Shown here: piece after piece, positions 1 through 6,381 of the stretch | How the letters are laid out: each line of letters opens with the position of its first letter | How positions within the stretch are numbered: the first letter of the stretch is position 1 | Assembly: GCA_959599635.1 (NCBI GenBank) | Contig: CAUGJN010000047.1 | Span: forward strand, 1-11,446 | DNA: 11,446 bases | Reading direction: 5' to 3' | From: an uncultured Collinsella sp. | GTDB taxonomy: Bacteria; Actinomycetota; Coriobacteriia; Coriobacteriales; Coriobacteriaceae | The notes under the pieces: generated by a model | What the model was told of the DNA's origin: nothing | What the model saw: only the letters and a program-made list of their open reading frames with translations | The model's database searches: none | Translations under genes and position numbers: made by a program

Positions 1-29
1 GGGCCCCGTAGTTCGAAAGGGGTCCACCT

Positions 30-1196
30 TTGAGTGAGATTCAGAACTCGTCCATTTTCTCTCTTGACGATGTCAACGAGGAGGAGATGAACAACCTCAT
101 CGACGGTACGATTACCGACTTTGATGAGGGCGATCTCGTTAACGGCACTGTCGTTAAGATCGAGCATGACGAGGTGCTCGTTGACATCGGATTCAAGTCC
201 GAGGGCGTTATCCCGGTCCGCGAGCTGTCCATCCGCAAGGACGCTAACCCTGCAGACATCGTTGCACTCGGTGATCCCATCGAGGCTCTGGTTCTCCAGA
301 AGGAGGACAAGGACGGTCGTCTGGTCCTGTCCAAGAAGCGTGCTGAGTACGAGCGTGCTTGGAACCGCATCGAGGAGAAGTTCAACTCCGGCGAGAACGT
401 CGAGGGCGAGGTTATCGAGGTTGTCAAGGGCGGCCTGATCCTCGACATCGGCCTGCGTGGCTTCCTGCCCGCTTCCCTCGTCGACCTCCGTCGTGTCAAG
501 GACCTCACCTCCTACATGGGCACCCGCATCGAGGCCCGCGTCATCGAGATGGACCGCAACCGCAACAACGTTGTCCTCTCCCGTCGTGTCGTGCTCGAGG
601 AGTCCCGTAAGGCCGAGCGCTCCGAGATCCTGTCCAAGCTCAAGTCTGGCATGCGTCTCCAGGGCACCGTTTCCTCCATCGTCGACTTCGGCGCCTTCGT
701 CGACCTCGGCGGTATCGACGGCCTCATCCACATCTCCGAGCTCTCCTGGAACCACGTCAACCATCCTTCCGAGGTTGTCAAGGTCGGCCAGGAGGTCGAG
801 GTCGAGGTTCTCGACGTCGATCTCAACCGCGAGCGCATCTCCCTGGGTCTCAAGCAGACCACCGAGGATCCGTGGCGCGCACTGGTCAAGAAGTACCCCG
901 TCGGCGCTATCGTCGAGGGCACTGTGACCAAGCTTGTCCCGTTCGGCGCTTTCGTCGACCTGGGCGAGGGCATCGAGGGCCTGGTGCACATCTCCGAGAT
1001 GGCCAACAAGCACGTGGACCAGCCTTCTCAGGTCACCCACGTTGGCGACAAGGTTCAGGTCAAGGTCATGGAGATCGACCTCGACCGTCGTCGTATCTCC
1101 CTGTCCATGAAGTCTGCTGCTGAGACTCTGGGCGTCGAGATCGAGGTTACCCCGCTGCCTTCCGAGAAGAAGGACGAGGAGACCGACGCCGAGTAA
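30..1196 (+). CDS. rpsA: 30S ribosomal protein S1
   Basis: This gene encodes ribosomal protein S1, which binds mRNA on the small ribosomal subunit and helps initiation on structured or weak leaders. The 388-residue product carries four S1 (OB-fold) RNA-binding repeats at about residues 34-104, 121-190, 207-276 and 292-362. Repeats 3 and 4 show the typical DFGAFVDLGG..GLIHISELSW and PFGAFVDLGEG..GLVHISEM signatures, while repeats 1 and 2 are more diverged, as is usual for the ribosome-binding half. Four repeats is the common actinobacterial/Gram-positive form, compared with six in E. coli. The ends are acidic: the N-terminal 35 residues and an E/D-rich C-terminal tail. The start is TTG, supported by the purine-rich GAAAGGGG at 15-22 and by the conserved-looking SEIQNSS beginning. 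The gene is monocistronic as far as the window shows, with a terminator 25 bases downstream. Any promoter lies before position 1. Confidence 0.96.
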   Translation: MSEIQNSSIFSLDDVNEEEMNNLIDGTITDFDEGDLVNGTVVKIEHDEVLVDIGFKSEGVIPVRELSIRKDANPADIVALGDPIEALVLQKEDKDGRLVLSKKRAEYERAWNRIEEKFNSGENVEGEVIEVVKGGLILDIGLRGFLPASLVDLRRVKDLTSYMGTRIEARVIEMDRNRNNVVLSRRVVLEESRKAERSEILSKLKSGMRLQGTVSSIVDFGAFVDLGGIDGLIHISELSWNHVNHPSEVVKVGQEVEVEVLDVDLNRERISLGLKQTTEDPWRALVKKYPVGAIVEGTVTKLVPFGAFVDLGEGIEGLVHISEMANKHVDQPSQVTHVGDKVQVKVMEIDLDRRRISLSMKSAAETLGVEIEVTPLPSEKKDEETDAE

Positions 1197-1221
1197 ATCG
1201 GTTTGACGATCACTTGTTTTA

Positions 1222-1254
1222 AGGGATCCGTCCGTAATGGACGGGTCCCTTTTT
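1222..1254 (+). terminator. Rho-independent terminator of rpsA
   Basis: A 12-bp stem (AGGGATCCGTCC at 1222-1233 pairing with GGACGGGTCCCT at 1239-1250, one T-G wobble) has a 5-base loop and runs straight into five T residues. It lies 25 bases after the rpsA stop codon and should end that transcript efficiently. Confidence 0.92.
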
Positions 1255-1482
1255 GCATTTGGCGCCGGGATACGCAATGCTGCCGGGCTGTCCACAGGCT
1301 ATTGGATTGTCGGTGCATGAAAAAAGCCGACATCCCGCCTCGGGGAGGAGGCGGGAACACACCGAGTAGACGGAGGGGTGCGGAGCGCGGTCGCGTCTCG
1401 ACTGACGACATTGCCCATCGACAGGACCATTGTAGCGCATGGCGGTTCTTGGTTTATCGTGTCGAGCGTTTGCGTTGTGCCA
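1255..1482. other. Non-coding spacer between rpsA and rnpB
   Basis: No open frame here looks like a protein: the open frames have mixed, arginine- and cysteine-rich composition and no recognisable domain. The stretch holds one GC-rich hairpin (1333-1356, 8-bp stem TCCCGCCT/AGGCGGGA), an overlapping TGTCGG/CCGACA pair (1308-1313/1327-1332) and a run of six A (1320-1325). On the minus strand this reads as hairpin, 7-base gap, six T. A minus-strand TACAAT box (ATTGTA at 1429-1434 on the plus strand) lies about 100 bases before it. The combination could mark a short minus-strand RNA, but each part is weak. Confidence 0.35.
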
Positions 1483-1509
1483 TTGCCTGCGGTAACGGTG
1501 TGCTACACT
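1483..1509 (+). promoter_or_regulatory. Probable sigma-70-type promoter of rnpB
   Basis: An extended -10 element (TGC followed by TACACT at 1504-1509) sits 9 bases before the first paired base of RNase P RNA. A TTGCCT at 1483-1488 could be the -35 box, but its 15-base spacer is short. The position relative to the mature 5' end is the main support. Confidence 0.6.
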
Positions 1510-1515
1510 CTTGCA

Positions 1516-1881
1516 CTGCTGAGTGGGCCAGACGGTCGCGCGATGTGCTGCTTGCAGTACGCGTGAGGAAAGTCCGGGCTCCAGAGGGCGGGATGCCGGC
1601 TAACGGCCGGGCGGAGTGATCCGACGGAAAGCGCCGCAGAAAAGAAGACTCCCACCTGCGCCGCAAGGCGTAAAGGGAAAAGCTGAAACGGTGGTGTAAG
1701 AGACCACCAGCGTCGTGGCAACACGGCGGCTTGGCAAGCCCCATCCGGAGCAAGCGCGAATAGGAACGCTATGGGCCGGCCCGGTCCGCGTTCGGGTAGC
1801 GTGCGTGGAGCTGCATGGTAACGTGCAGACAAGATAAATGACCGTTCACGACAGAACCCGGCTTATCGGCCCACTCAGCAT
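1516..1881 (+). ncRNA. rnpB: RNase P RNA, bacterial class A
   Basis: This is the catalytic RNA of ribonuclease P, which removes 5' leaders from precursor tRNAs together with the RnpA protein. The ends pair perfectly to form P1: GCTGAGTGGGCC (1518-1529) with GGCCCACTCAGC (1868-1879). The universally conserved core is present: GAGGAAAGTCCGGGC (1565-1579) near the 5' side, AAGATAAATGACCG (1830-1843) and ACAGAACCCGGCTTATC (1851-1867) near the 3' side. Several helices are capped by GNRA loops, for example GCAA at 1663-1666, GCAA at 1718-1721 and GTAA at 1818-1821, as expected for class A folds. The length of about 365 bases fits the family. The exact ends are inferred from P1. No protein gene overlaps it. 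Confidence 0.97.
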
Positions 1882-1900
1882 TCTTGTTGACGCTACGACG

Positions 1901-1990
1901 GCGTCAGCTGGCCGATTTGGCGCTCATTCGTCGGTCGCCGCCATAAGGCGTGCTCCCTCCTCTTTCGGGCCAAATCGACTCAGCTGACGC
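1901..1990. repeat. Long nested inverted repeat downstream of rnpB
   Basis: The outer arms GCGTCAGCTG (1901-1910) and CAGCTGACGC (1981-1990) are perfect complements. After a 2/3-base internal bulge, the inner arms CGATTTGGC (1913-1921) and GCCAAATCG (1969-1977) are also perfect, enclosing a 47-base apical region. TGACGC at 1888-1893 could instead pair with GCGTCA at 1901-1906, giving a competing small hairpin. A T5 run follows at 2001-2005, ten bases past the base of the stem, so this may serve as the rnpB terminator or 3' processing structure. It could also be one copy of a dispersed palindromic element. Confidence 0.7.
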
Positions 1991-2062
1991 TGTCTCGCTG
2001 TTTTTGCCTGGCCATCGGCGGCTCCATTCTTTTCGCTGTGATTAACGGTATGCCCTTTGCCG

Positions 2063-2106
2063 TATTATTGAGGCTGTTCGTTGCTGCGCTTTATTTTGTT
2101 GAGGGG
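2063..2106 (+). promoter_or_regulatory. Candidate -10 box and ribosome binding site of the yigZ-like gene
   Basis: TATTAT at 2063-2068 is a possible -10 element, without a good -35 partner. GAGGGG at 2101-2106 is the Shine-Dalgarno sequence. It sits 5 bases before the second of two adjacent TTG codons (2112) and only 2 before the first (2109), which favours the second as start. Confidence 0.35.
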
Positions 2107-2111
2107 CTTTG

Positions 2112-2747
2112 TTGGACAGCTATTTTACTCTGCAATCGAATATTGAGGTTTCGGGTGAGTTTGTGGACCGCAAGAGCCGGTTTATTGCCCAGCTGGTCCA
2201 TATTGAGTCCGAGGACGAGGCGAATGCCTTTATCGAGATGGTTCGCAAGCGTCATTACGACGCTCGACACAATGTTCCCGCGTGGATTTTGGTCGATGGA
2301 CGCGAGCGCCAGAGCGATGACGGAGAGCCGAGCCGCACGAGTGGTATGCCGACGCTCGAGGTGCTGCGCGGCGCGGGACTTAAAAACGTATGCTGTGTTG
2401 TGACGCGTTATTTTGGTGGCACGCTGTTAGGGCCCGGTGGCTTGGTACGCGCCTATACCGCGGCGACGCAGGCGGCGGTGGCCGCGGCTCAGGAGGCCGG
2501 GCAGATCGTTGAGATGACGAGCGTCGTGCCTGTTGACGTGCATGTGGCCTATCCGCAGTACGAGCAGGTGCTTCGTTTGGCGCAGGATTCGGGTGCCAAG
2601 GTTTCGGATACCGAGTACGCGGATGCCGTGACACTTCATTTGGTGTTTAAGGCGGGGGAGCAGGAGTCGTTTTGCGCTAAGATGCGCGAGCTTATGGCGG
2701 GGCGCGAGGAGATTGAGGTCAGCACTCCCGAATTTGCCGAGTTCTAA
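2112..2747 (+). CDS. yigZ: YigZ / IMPACT family protein
   Basis: The 211-residue product belongs to the IMPACT (UPF0029) family, which includes E. coli YigZ and B. subtilis YvyE. The N-terminal domain (about residues 10-125) has the family hallmarks DDGEPSRTSGMPTLEVL (69-85) and VVTRYFGGTLLGPGGLVRAY (96-115). The C-terminal part (about 138-205) matches the DUF1949 ferredoxin-like domain in position and length. Eukaryotic IMPACT regulates translation through the GCN1/GCN2 pathway. The bacterial role is not established, though the fold suggests nucleic acid or ribosome binding. I see no signal peptide or membrane segment, so it should be cytosolic. Two in-frame TTG codons lie together at 2109 and 2112; the second was chosen for its Shine-Dalgarno spacing, and no ATG alternative would keep the domain intact. 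The gene stands alone and converges on the next one. Confidence 0.93.
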   Translation: MDSYFTLQSNIEVSGEFVDRKSRFIAQLVHIESEDEANAFIEMVRKRHYDARHNVPAWILVDGRERQSDDGEPSRTSGMPTLEVLRGAGLKNVCCVVTRYFGGTLLGPGGLVRAYTAATQAAVAAAQEAGQIVEMTSVVPVDVHVAYPQYEQVLRLAQDSGAKVSDTEYADAVTLHLVFKAGEQESFCAKMRELMAGREEIEVSTPEFAEF

Positions 2748-2750
2748 CGG

Positions 2751-2801
2751 CGACGGTCGGCGTGCTTTTGGACGGATCCCAAGCACACCGACCGTCGTTT
2801 T
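2751..2801 (+). terminator. Terminator between convergent genes
   Basis: CGACGGTCGG (2751-2760) pairs perfectly with CCGACCGTCG (2788-2797). The stem extends through GTGCTT/AAGCAC after one C-A mismatch and is followed by four T. The T-tract serves the plus-strand gene. In the minus direction the same hairpin lacks a T-tract, so it may only slow the converging transcript. Confidence 0.88.
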
Positions 2802-2814
2802 ATGTCGCTGCCGT

Positions 2815-3261
2815 TTACTCGGCGAGCTGCTTTAGTACATCACAGGCGATTTCGACGGCATCGTCTATGCAACCGGGACAGCTGCGGAGCGGACCCTTGT
2901 CCGATCCGATGCCCTTGAGCGTGCCGCAGACGGTCGTCGTGTTCTTCTCGCCAAAGCGCTTGGCAATCTCGCGCGACAGCTTGTAGGTCTGGCCCTTGGT
3001 CTTCGGGTTTTCCATGCCATCGCTCATTACAAAGCCCATGATGGCCACGGCGCCCGAGATGGCGCCGCAGGTCTCGGTCATACCGCCCATGCCGGCGCCA
3101 AAGCCCTCGGTGAGGGTAAACGCGGTCTCGGGGTCGAGTCCGACGGCGGGCGCAAGAGTGCAAGCAACGGCTTGTGCGCAGTTAAAGCCGCGGGCGTGGT
3201 ATTCGGCAGCCTGAGCCTGGCAGGTGGCAGTGTTGAGCTGGGTGGTATCGATCTGCTTCAT
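2815..3261 (-). CDS. C_GCAxxG_C_C family (redox-type cysteine) protein
   Basis: This 148-residue protein matches the C_GCAxxG_C_C family, small proteins defined by conserved cysteines and common in anaerobic gut bacteria. It is sometimes annotated as a putative redox-active protein, with no established function. Visible family features are GFNCAQAV (residues 25-32), a glycine-rich GFGAGMGGMTETCGAISGA (53-71), C112 in TTVCGTL and a CPGC pair (C128, C131) with C140 after it. Seven of the eight cysteines fall in or near these positions, suggesting metal or thiol chemistry. There is no signal peptide or membrane helix. The start ATG has AAGGAG six bases upstream, a strong ribosome binding site. 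It is transcribed alone, divergent from metY and convergent with the yigZ-like gene. Confidence 0.88.
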   Translation of the reverse strand: MKQIDTTQLNTATCQAQAAEYHARGFNCAQAVACTLAPAVGLDPETAFTLTEGFGAGMGGMTETCGAISGAVAIMGFVMSDGMENPKTKGQTYKLSREIAKRFGEKNTTTVCGTLKGIGSDKGPLRSCPGCIDDAVEIACDVLKQLAE

Positions 3262-3354
3262 CGTTGTCTCCTTGATTGCGGTGTACCCGCCTATGGTACC
3301 CTTGCCGGCGCATTCGCTTATCGAGACCGCAGTGCATATCTCATTTTTTTTATA

Positions 3355-3382
3355 AATCTAACTGTTTCTTAATTTTTGTCAA
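3355..3382 (-). promoter_or_regulatory. Promoter for the C_GCAxxG_C_C gene
   Basis: On the minus strand a perfect TTGACA -35 box (TGTCAA at 3377-3382 on the plus strand) is followed after 16 bases by TAGATT (AATCTA at 3355-3360), a four-of-six -10 match. The surrounding 3340-3410 region is far more AT-rich than the rest of the window. This would give an 85-base leader before the ATG. Confidence 0.45.
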
Positions 3383-3407
3383 AAATAAACCTTTTTATTT
3401 TGTCCAA

Positions 3408-3413
3408 TACACT
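3408..3413 (+). promoter_or_regulatory. Possible -10 box for metY
   Basis: TACACT matches the rnpB -10 box exactly and lies at the edge of the AT-rich block, 81 bases before the metY start. No convincing -35 is present at normal spacing, so this is tentative. If it is used, transcription would begin inside the G-tract block. Confidence 0.3.
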
Positions 3414-3415
3414 AT

Positions 3416-3444
3416 GGGGGGGTTGGGTTGTGTGGGGTGGGGGG
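3416..3444 (+). other. G-tract block, potential G-quadruplex, in the metY leader
   Basis: Four runs of seven, three, four and six G are separated by loops of 2, 6 and 1 bases on the metY sense strand (runs at 3416-3422, 3425-3427, 3434-3437 and 3439-3444). This satisfies the usual G3+N1-7 rule for an intramolecular quadruplex in DNA or RNA. It lies 50 bases before the start codon. Confidence 0.75.
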
Positions 3445-3494
3445 TAGCGGTATCGTGAACCGAATAAAACAAAACCCAAGTAAGGGAGTTGGAT

Positions 3495-4778
3495 ATGAGC
3501 GAGCAGACCATCGGTACTACATGTGTTCAGGGCGGCTATCACCCTGGAGATGCGGAGCCGCGCCAGGTGCCCATCTACCAGTCCACCACGTGGAAATACG
3601 ACACGTCCGAGCACATGGGAAAGCTGTTTGACCTGGAGGAGTCTGGTTACTTCTACAGCCGTCTGCAGAACCCCACGTGCGATCTGGTTGCCGCCAAGAT
3701 CTGCGAGATGGAGGGCGGCACCGCTGCGATGCTCACGAGTTCGGGCATGGCCGCGAACTTCCTCGCGATCTTTAACGTGGCCGGTGCCGGTGATCACGTG
3801 GTCGCGAGCTCTGCTATCTACGGCGGTACGTATAACCTGCTCGACCATACCATGGGCCGCATGGGCGTGACTTGCACGTTCGTCGCCCCCGACTGCACCG
3901 ATGAGGAGCTGGAGGCCGCCTTTGAGCCCAATACCAAGCTCGTCTTTGGTGAGACGATCGCCAACCCCGCCCTTGCCGTGCTCGATATTGAGCGCTTTGC
4001 CAAGGCCGCGCATGACCACGGCGTGCCGCTGATGGTCGACAACACCTTTCCGACGCCCGTGATGTGCCGTCCCTTTGAGTGGGGCGCCGACATCGTCACG
4101 CACTCCACCACCAAGTACATGGATGGACATGCTGCCTACCTGGGCGGCGTGATCGTCGACCACGGCCAGTTTGACTGGATGACCCATGCAGACAAGTTCC
4201 CGGGTCTCACCACGCCCGACGAGAGCTACCACGGCGTGACGTATGCCGAGAAGTTCGGTCGCGAGGGTGCCTTCATTACCAAGGCAACCGCTCAGCTCAT
4301 GCGCGACCTCGGTCCCATGCAGAACCCGCAGGCGGCGTTTTTCCTGAATAGCTCGCTCGAGAGCCTGCATGTGCGTATGCCGCGTCATTGTGAGAACGGC
4401 CTGGCCGTTGCCAAGTTCCTGCAGAGTCATCCCAAGGTGCGCTTCGTGAGCTATCCGGGCCTGGAGGGCGATAAGTACTATGACCTGGCTCAGAAGTACA
4501 TGCCCAACGGTACCTGCGGCGTCGTGAGCTTTGGCTTTAACGGTGGTCGCGCGGCGGCCGAGACCTTTATGAAGAGCCTCAAGCTCGCCCAGATCGCCAC
4601 GCATGTGGCAGACGCCCGCACCTGCTGCCTGCATCCCGCTAACGCCACGCATCGCCAAATGAACGATGAGGAGCTCATCGCCTGCGGCATCTCCGCCGAC
4701 ATGGTGCGCCTGTCGTGCGGCCTCGAGGACACGGCCGACTTGATTGCCGACCTTGAGCAGGCGCTCGAGCAGTGCTAG
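3495..4778 (+). CDS. metY: O-acetylhomoserine sulfhydrylase (aminocarboxypropyltransferase)
   Basis: This PLP enzyme of the Cys/Met metabolism family most likely condenses O-acetyl-L-homoserine with sulfide to give homocysteine, in methionine synthesis by direct sulfhydrylation. The 427-residue product has the fold-type I landmarks: YSRLQNPT (residues 54-61), the SSGMAAN cofactor-binding turn (82-88), VDNTF (181-185, the aspartate that contacts the PLP ring nitrogen) and HSTTKYMDGH (203-212), with K207 as the predicted Schiff-base lysine. The insert around residues 230-265 and the C-terminal HPANATHRQMNDEEL..VRLSCGLED are typical of MetY rather than the shorter MetB/MetC enzymes. ATG at 3495 was chosen because AAGGGAG (3482-3488) lies six bases before it, whereas the upstream TTG at 3489 abuts that site. 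I see no SAM riboswitch in the leader. Other members of the family (e.g. methionine gamma-lyase) are a less likely alternative. Confidence 0.92.
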   Translation: MSEQTIGTTCVQGGYHPGDAEPRQVPIYQSTTWKYDTSEHMGKLFDLEESGYFYSRLQNPTCDLVAAKICEMEGGTAAMLTSSGMAANFLAIFNVAGAGDHVVASSAIYGGTYNLLDHTMGRMGVTCTFVAPDCTDEELEAAFEPNTKLVFGETIANPALAVLDIERFAKAAHDHGVPLMVDNTFPTPVMCRPFEWGADIVTHSTTKYMDGHAAYLGGVIVDHGQFDWMTHADKFPGLTTPDESYHGVTYAEKFGREGAFITKATAQLMRDLGPMQNPQAAFFLNSSLESLHVRMPRHCENGLAVAKFLQSHPKVRFVSYPGLEGDKYYDLAQKYMPNGTCGVVSFGFNGGRAAAETFMKSLKLAQIATHVADARTCCLHPANATHRQMNDEELIACGISADMVRLSCGLEDTADLIADLEQALEQC

Positions 4779-4794
4779 GCTAGCCTTCGCACAA

Positions 4795-4825
4795 GTCGCC
4801 GATGCTGGCAGAAAGCTTCGGCGAC
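4795..4825 (+). terminator. Hairpin after metY, first of two
   Basis: GTCGCCGA (4795-4802) pairs perfectly with TCGGCGAC (4818-4825) across a 15-base loop and is followed by CTTTAG, a poor T-tract. It is either a weak terminator or a 3'-end stabilising hairpin upstream of the stronger one. Confidence 0.45.
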
Positions 4826-4847
4826 CTTTAGTTCCGATTCCGTAGGC

Positions 4848-4893
4848 GGGACCCCAATCGCGACTGTTCGCAGGCGATTGGGGCCCCGTTTTT
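4848..4893 (+). terminator. Rho-independent terminator of metY
   Basis: CCCCAATCGC (4852-4861) pairs with GCGATTGGGG (4874-4883). The stem extends by GGG/CCC beyond one mismatch and encloses a small inner CTG-TTCG-CAG hairpin. Five T follow at 4889-4893. It ends 26 bases before the next gene, so the transporter's own promoter or readthrough must supply its transcription. Confidence 0.9.
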
Positions 4894-4919
4894 GCGTTGC
4901 ACCACTCGAAAGGATGGAT

Positions 4920-6224
4920 ATGGAGAAAACTGCAGAGCAGCTGCGCCGCGAGCACATTGCCCTAGAGGGCGACACCCATGGCAAGAACAAGTGGGCGATT
5001 CTGTTTACCGTGCTCATCATGACGTTTATGGTGTGTCTGGATTCGACCGTCGTGACCGTGGCGCTGCCCGTGATGCAAAAGGAGCTGGGCGTGGGCCTCG
5101 ATCGCATTCAGCTGGTAAGCTCGGTGTATCTGCTTGCGACGTGCGTGGCTATGTTGCCGTTTGGCCGTCTGGGCGACGTGCGCGGCAAGGTGAATGTGTT
5201 CCAGCTGGGCGTCATCGTCTTTTCGGTCGGTTCGCTGCTGTGCGGCCTTTCGGCCTCGCTCGAGGTTCTTATCCTGGCACGCATCGTTCAGGGCGTCGGT
5301 TGCGCGGCGGCCATGGCCAACAACATGGGTATCATTACCGAGTCGTTTCCGGCGCGCGAACGAGGTCGTGCCATGGGCATTCTCGCGACCTTCGTGGCCC
5401 TCGGCATGATGTGTGGCCCCGTGCTGGGCGGCATGCTGGTGGCAAGCTTTCCCTGGGAGAGCATCTTCCTCATCAACCTGCCCATTGGCGTCATCTCGCT
5501 TATCGTGGGGCTCTACACGCTGCCGCATGTTAAGCCGGAGGCCGGCGAGCGCCCTATGTCCCTGATCGAGGCCGCTCGTCGCTGCTTTGCAAGTTCGGCC
5601 TTCACCATCAACCTGGTCTGCATGCTCATCGTGTTCGTTGGTATTGGCGCATCCGAGTTTATCCTGCCGTTCTATTTCCAGGACGCCCATGGCTTTAGCT
5701 CCGATATTTCCGGACTACTCTTTTTGGCGCTGCCGATGGTGAATGCCTTTATCGGCCCGCTTTCGGGTACGGTTTCGGACCGTGTTGGCTGCGAGGGCCC
5801 CACGGCGGTCGGCCTAGGCGTGTACGTATGCGGTCTTTTTGCGGTAAGTACGCTCGACGAGCACTCTTCCATCCCTGTGATCGTGTGCTGTGTCGCGTTT
5901 ATGTCGTGCGGTACGTCGATTTTCCAGAGCCCCAATAACTCGCTGTATATGGGCTCGGCTCCGCGCGAAGCGCTCGGCTTTGCGGGCAGCCTGGGTAGCC
6001 TGGCGCGCTATGCGGGTATGGCAGTGGGCATTACAGCGGCATCGCATATCCTGTATGGGCAGATGAGCGTGGCGATGGGCGAGTCCATGACCAGTTTCGT
6101 TGCAGGCCGTCCGGATGTGTTCCTGTTCGGCTTTCGCTCGGTGTTCTATGTGCTCATGGCTGTGGCCGCTGTGGGTTTTGCGCTCGCCATGGTGCGTTTG
6201 GTGAGGATGCGCGCCCGTCATTAG
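4920..6224 (+). CDS. MFS transporter, DHA2-like drug/H+ antiporter
   Basis: This 434-residue major facilitator protein most resembles multidrug/H+ antiporters of the EmrB/QacA (DHA2) group. Visible motifs are LDSTVVTVALP in TM1 (residues 40-50, motif D1 with D41), GRLGDVRGK (82-90, motif A loop), RIVQGVG (121-127, motif B) and GMMCGPVLGG (162-171, the antiporter motif C). I count about twelve hydrophobic helices, the last near residues 401-428, ending in a short basic tail. DHA2 proteins usually have fourteen helices and 450-520 residues, so this is a short variant lacking the central pair. Substrate cannot be told from sequence. ATG at 4920 is preferred over ATG at 4914 because GAAAGG (4908-4913) is six bases upstream of the former and touches the latter. 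No clear promoter lies between the metY terminator and the start. I see no regulator gene beside it. Confidence 0.88.
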   Translation: MEKTAEQLRREHIALEGDTHGKNKWAILFTVLIMTFMVCLDSTVVTVALPVMQKELGVGLDRIQLVSSVYLLATCVAMLPFGRLGDVRGKVNVFQLGVIVFSVGSLLCGLSASLEVLILARIVQGVGCAAAMANNMGIITESFPARERGRAMGILATFVALGMMCGPVLGGMLVASFPWESIFLINLPIGVISLIVGLYTLPHVKPEAGERPMSLIEAARRCFASSAFTINLVCMLIVFVGIGASEFILPFYFQDAHGFSSDISGLLFLALPMVNAFIGPLSGTVSDRVGCEGPTAVGLGVYVCGLFAVSTLDEHSSIPVIVCCVAFMSCGTSIFQSPNNSLYMGSAPREALGFAGSLGSLARYAGMAVGITAASHILYGQMSVAMGESMTSFVAGRPDVFLFGFRSVFYVLMAVAAVGFALAMVRLVRMRARH

Positions 6225-6320
6225 TGTGTTGAGAGACTGTCTGCCACGATTCGCGCCGTCCCAAAAAGACCGGTTTGTGGTGCGATGCGGCTTGTGGGGC
6301 GGGCGGGGGTCGGTCCGTGG

Positions 6321-6326
6321 TAGACT
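6321..6326 (+). promoter_or_regulatory. Extended -10 promoter of xpt
   Basis: TGG directly before TAGACT (6321-6326) makes an extended -10 element. The -35 zone is G-rich (GGGGCGGGCGGGGG region, 6296-6309) and has no consensus hexamer. It implies a leader of about 50 bases. Confidence 0.5.
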
Positions 6327-6348
6327 ATCGAACAACGTTTATTAATCG

Positions 6349-6366
6349 CGCGGCATCGTTGCCGCG
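6349..6366 (+). promoter_or_regulatory. Leader hairpin just before the xpt ribosome binding site
   Basis: CGCGGCA (6349-6355) and TGCCGCG (6360-6366) form a perfect 7-bp stem with a TCGT loop. The ribosome binding site AGAAGGGG (6367-6374) starts at the next base, and ATG follows 7 bases after it. The stem leaves the site accessible but could affect initiation or transcript stability. Confidence 0.45.
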
Positions 6367-6381
6367 AGAAGGGGTTGCGCC

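Noticed and set aside
1203..1619. Open frames crossing the rpsA terminator and the 5' part of rnpB
   Set aside because: They overlap a terminator and a structural RNA and show no protein-like composition.
3414..3494. SAM riboswitch or other methionine-related leader before metY
   Set aside because: The interval holds the G-tract block and an A-rich stretch, with no stems matching known SAM-binding RNAs.
3369..4955. A 528-codon open frame on the minus strand opposite metY
   Set aside because: It is antisense to a gene with all catalytic motifs intact. Its composition is rich in H, G, R and L with no domain, which is the normal result of GC-rich codon bias on the opposite strand.
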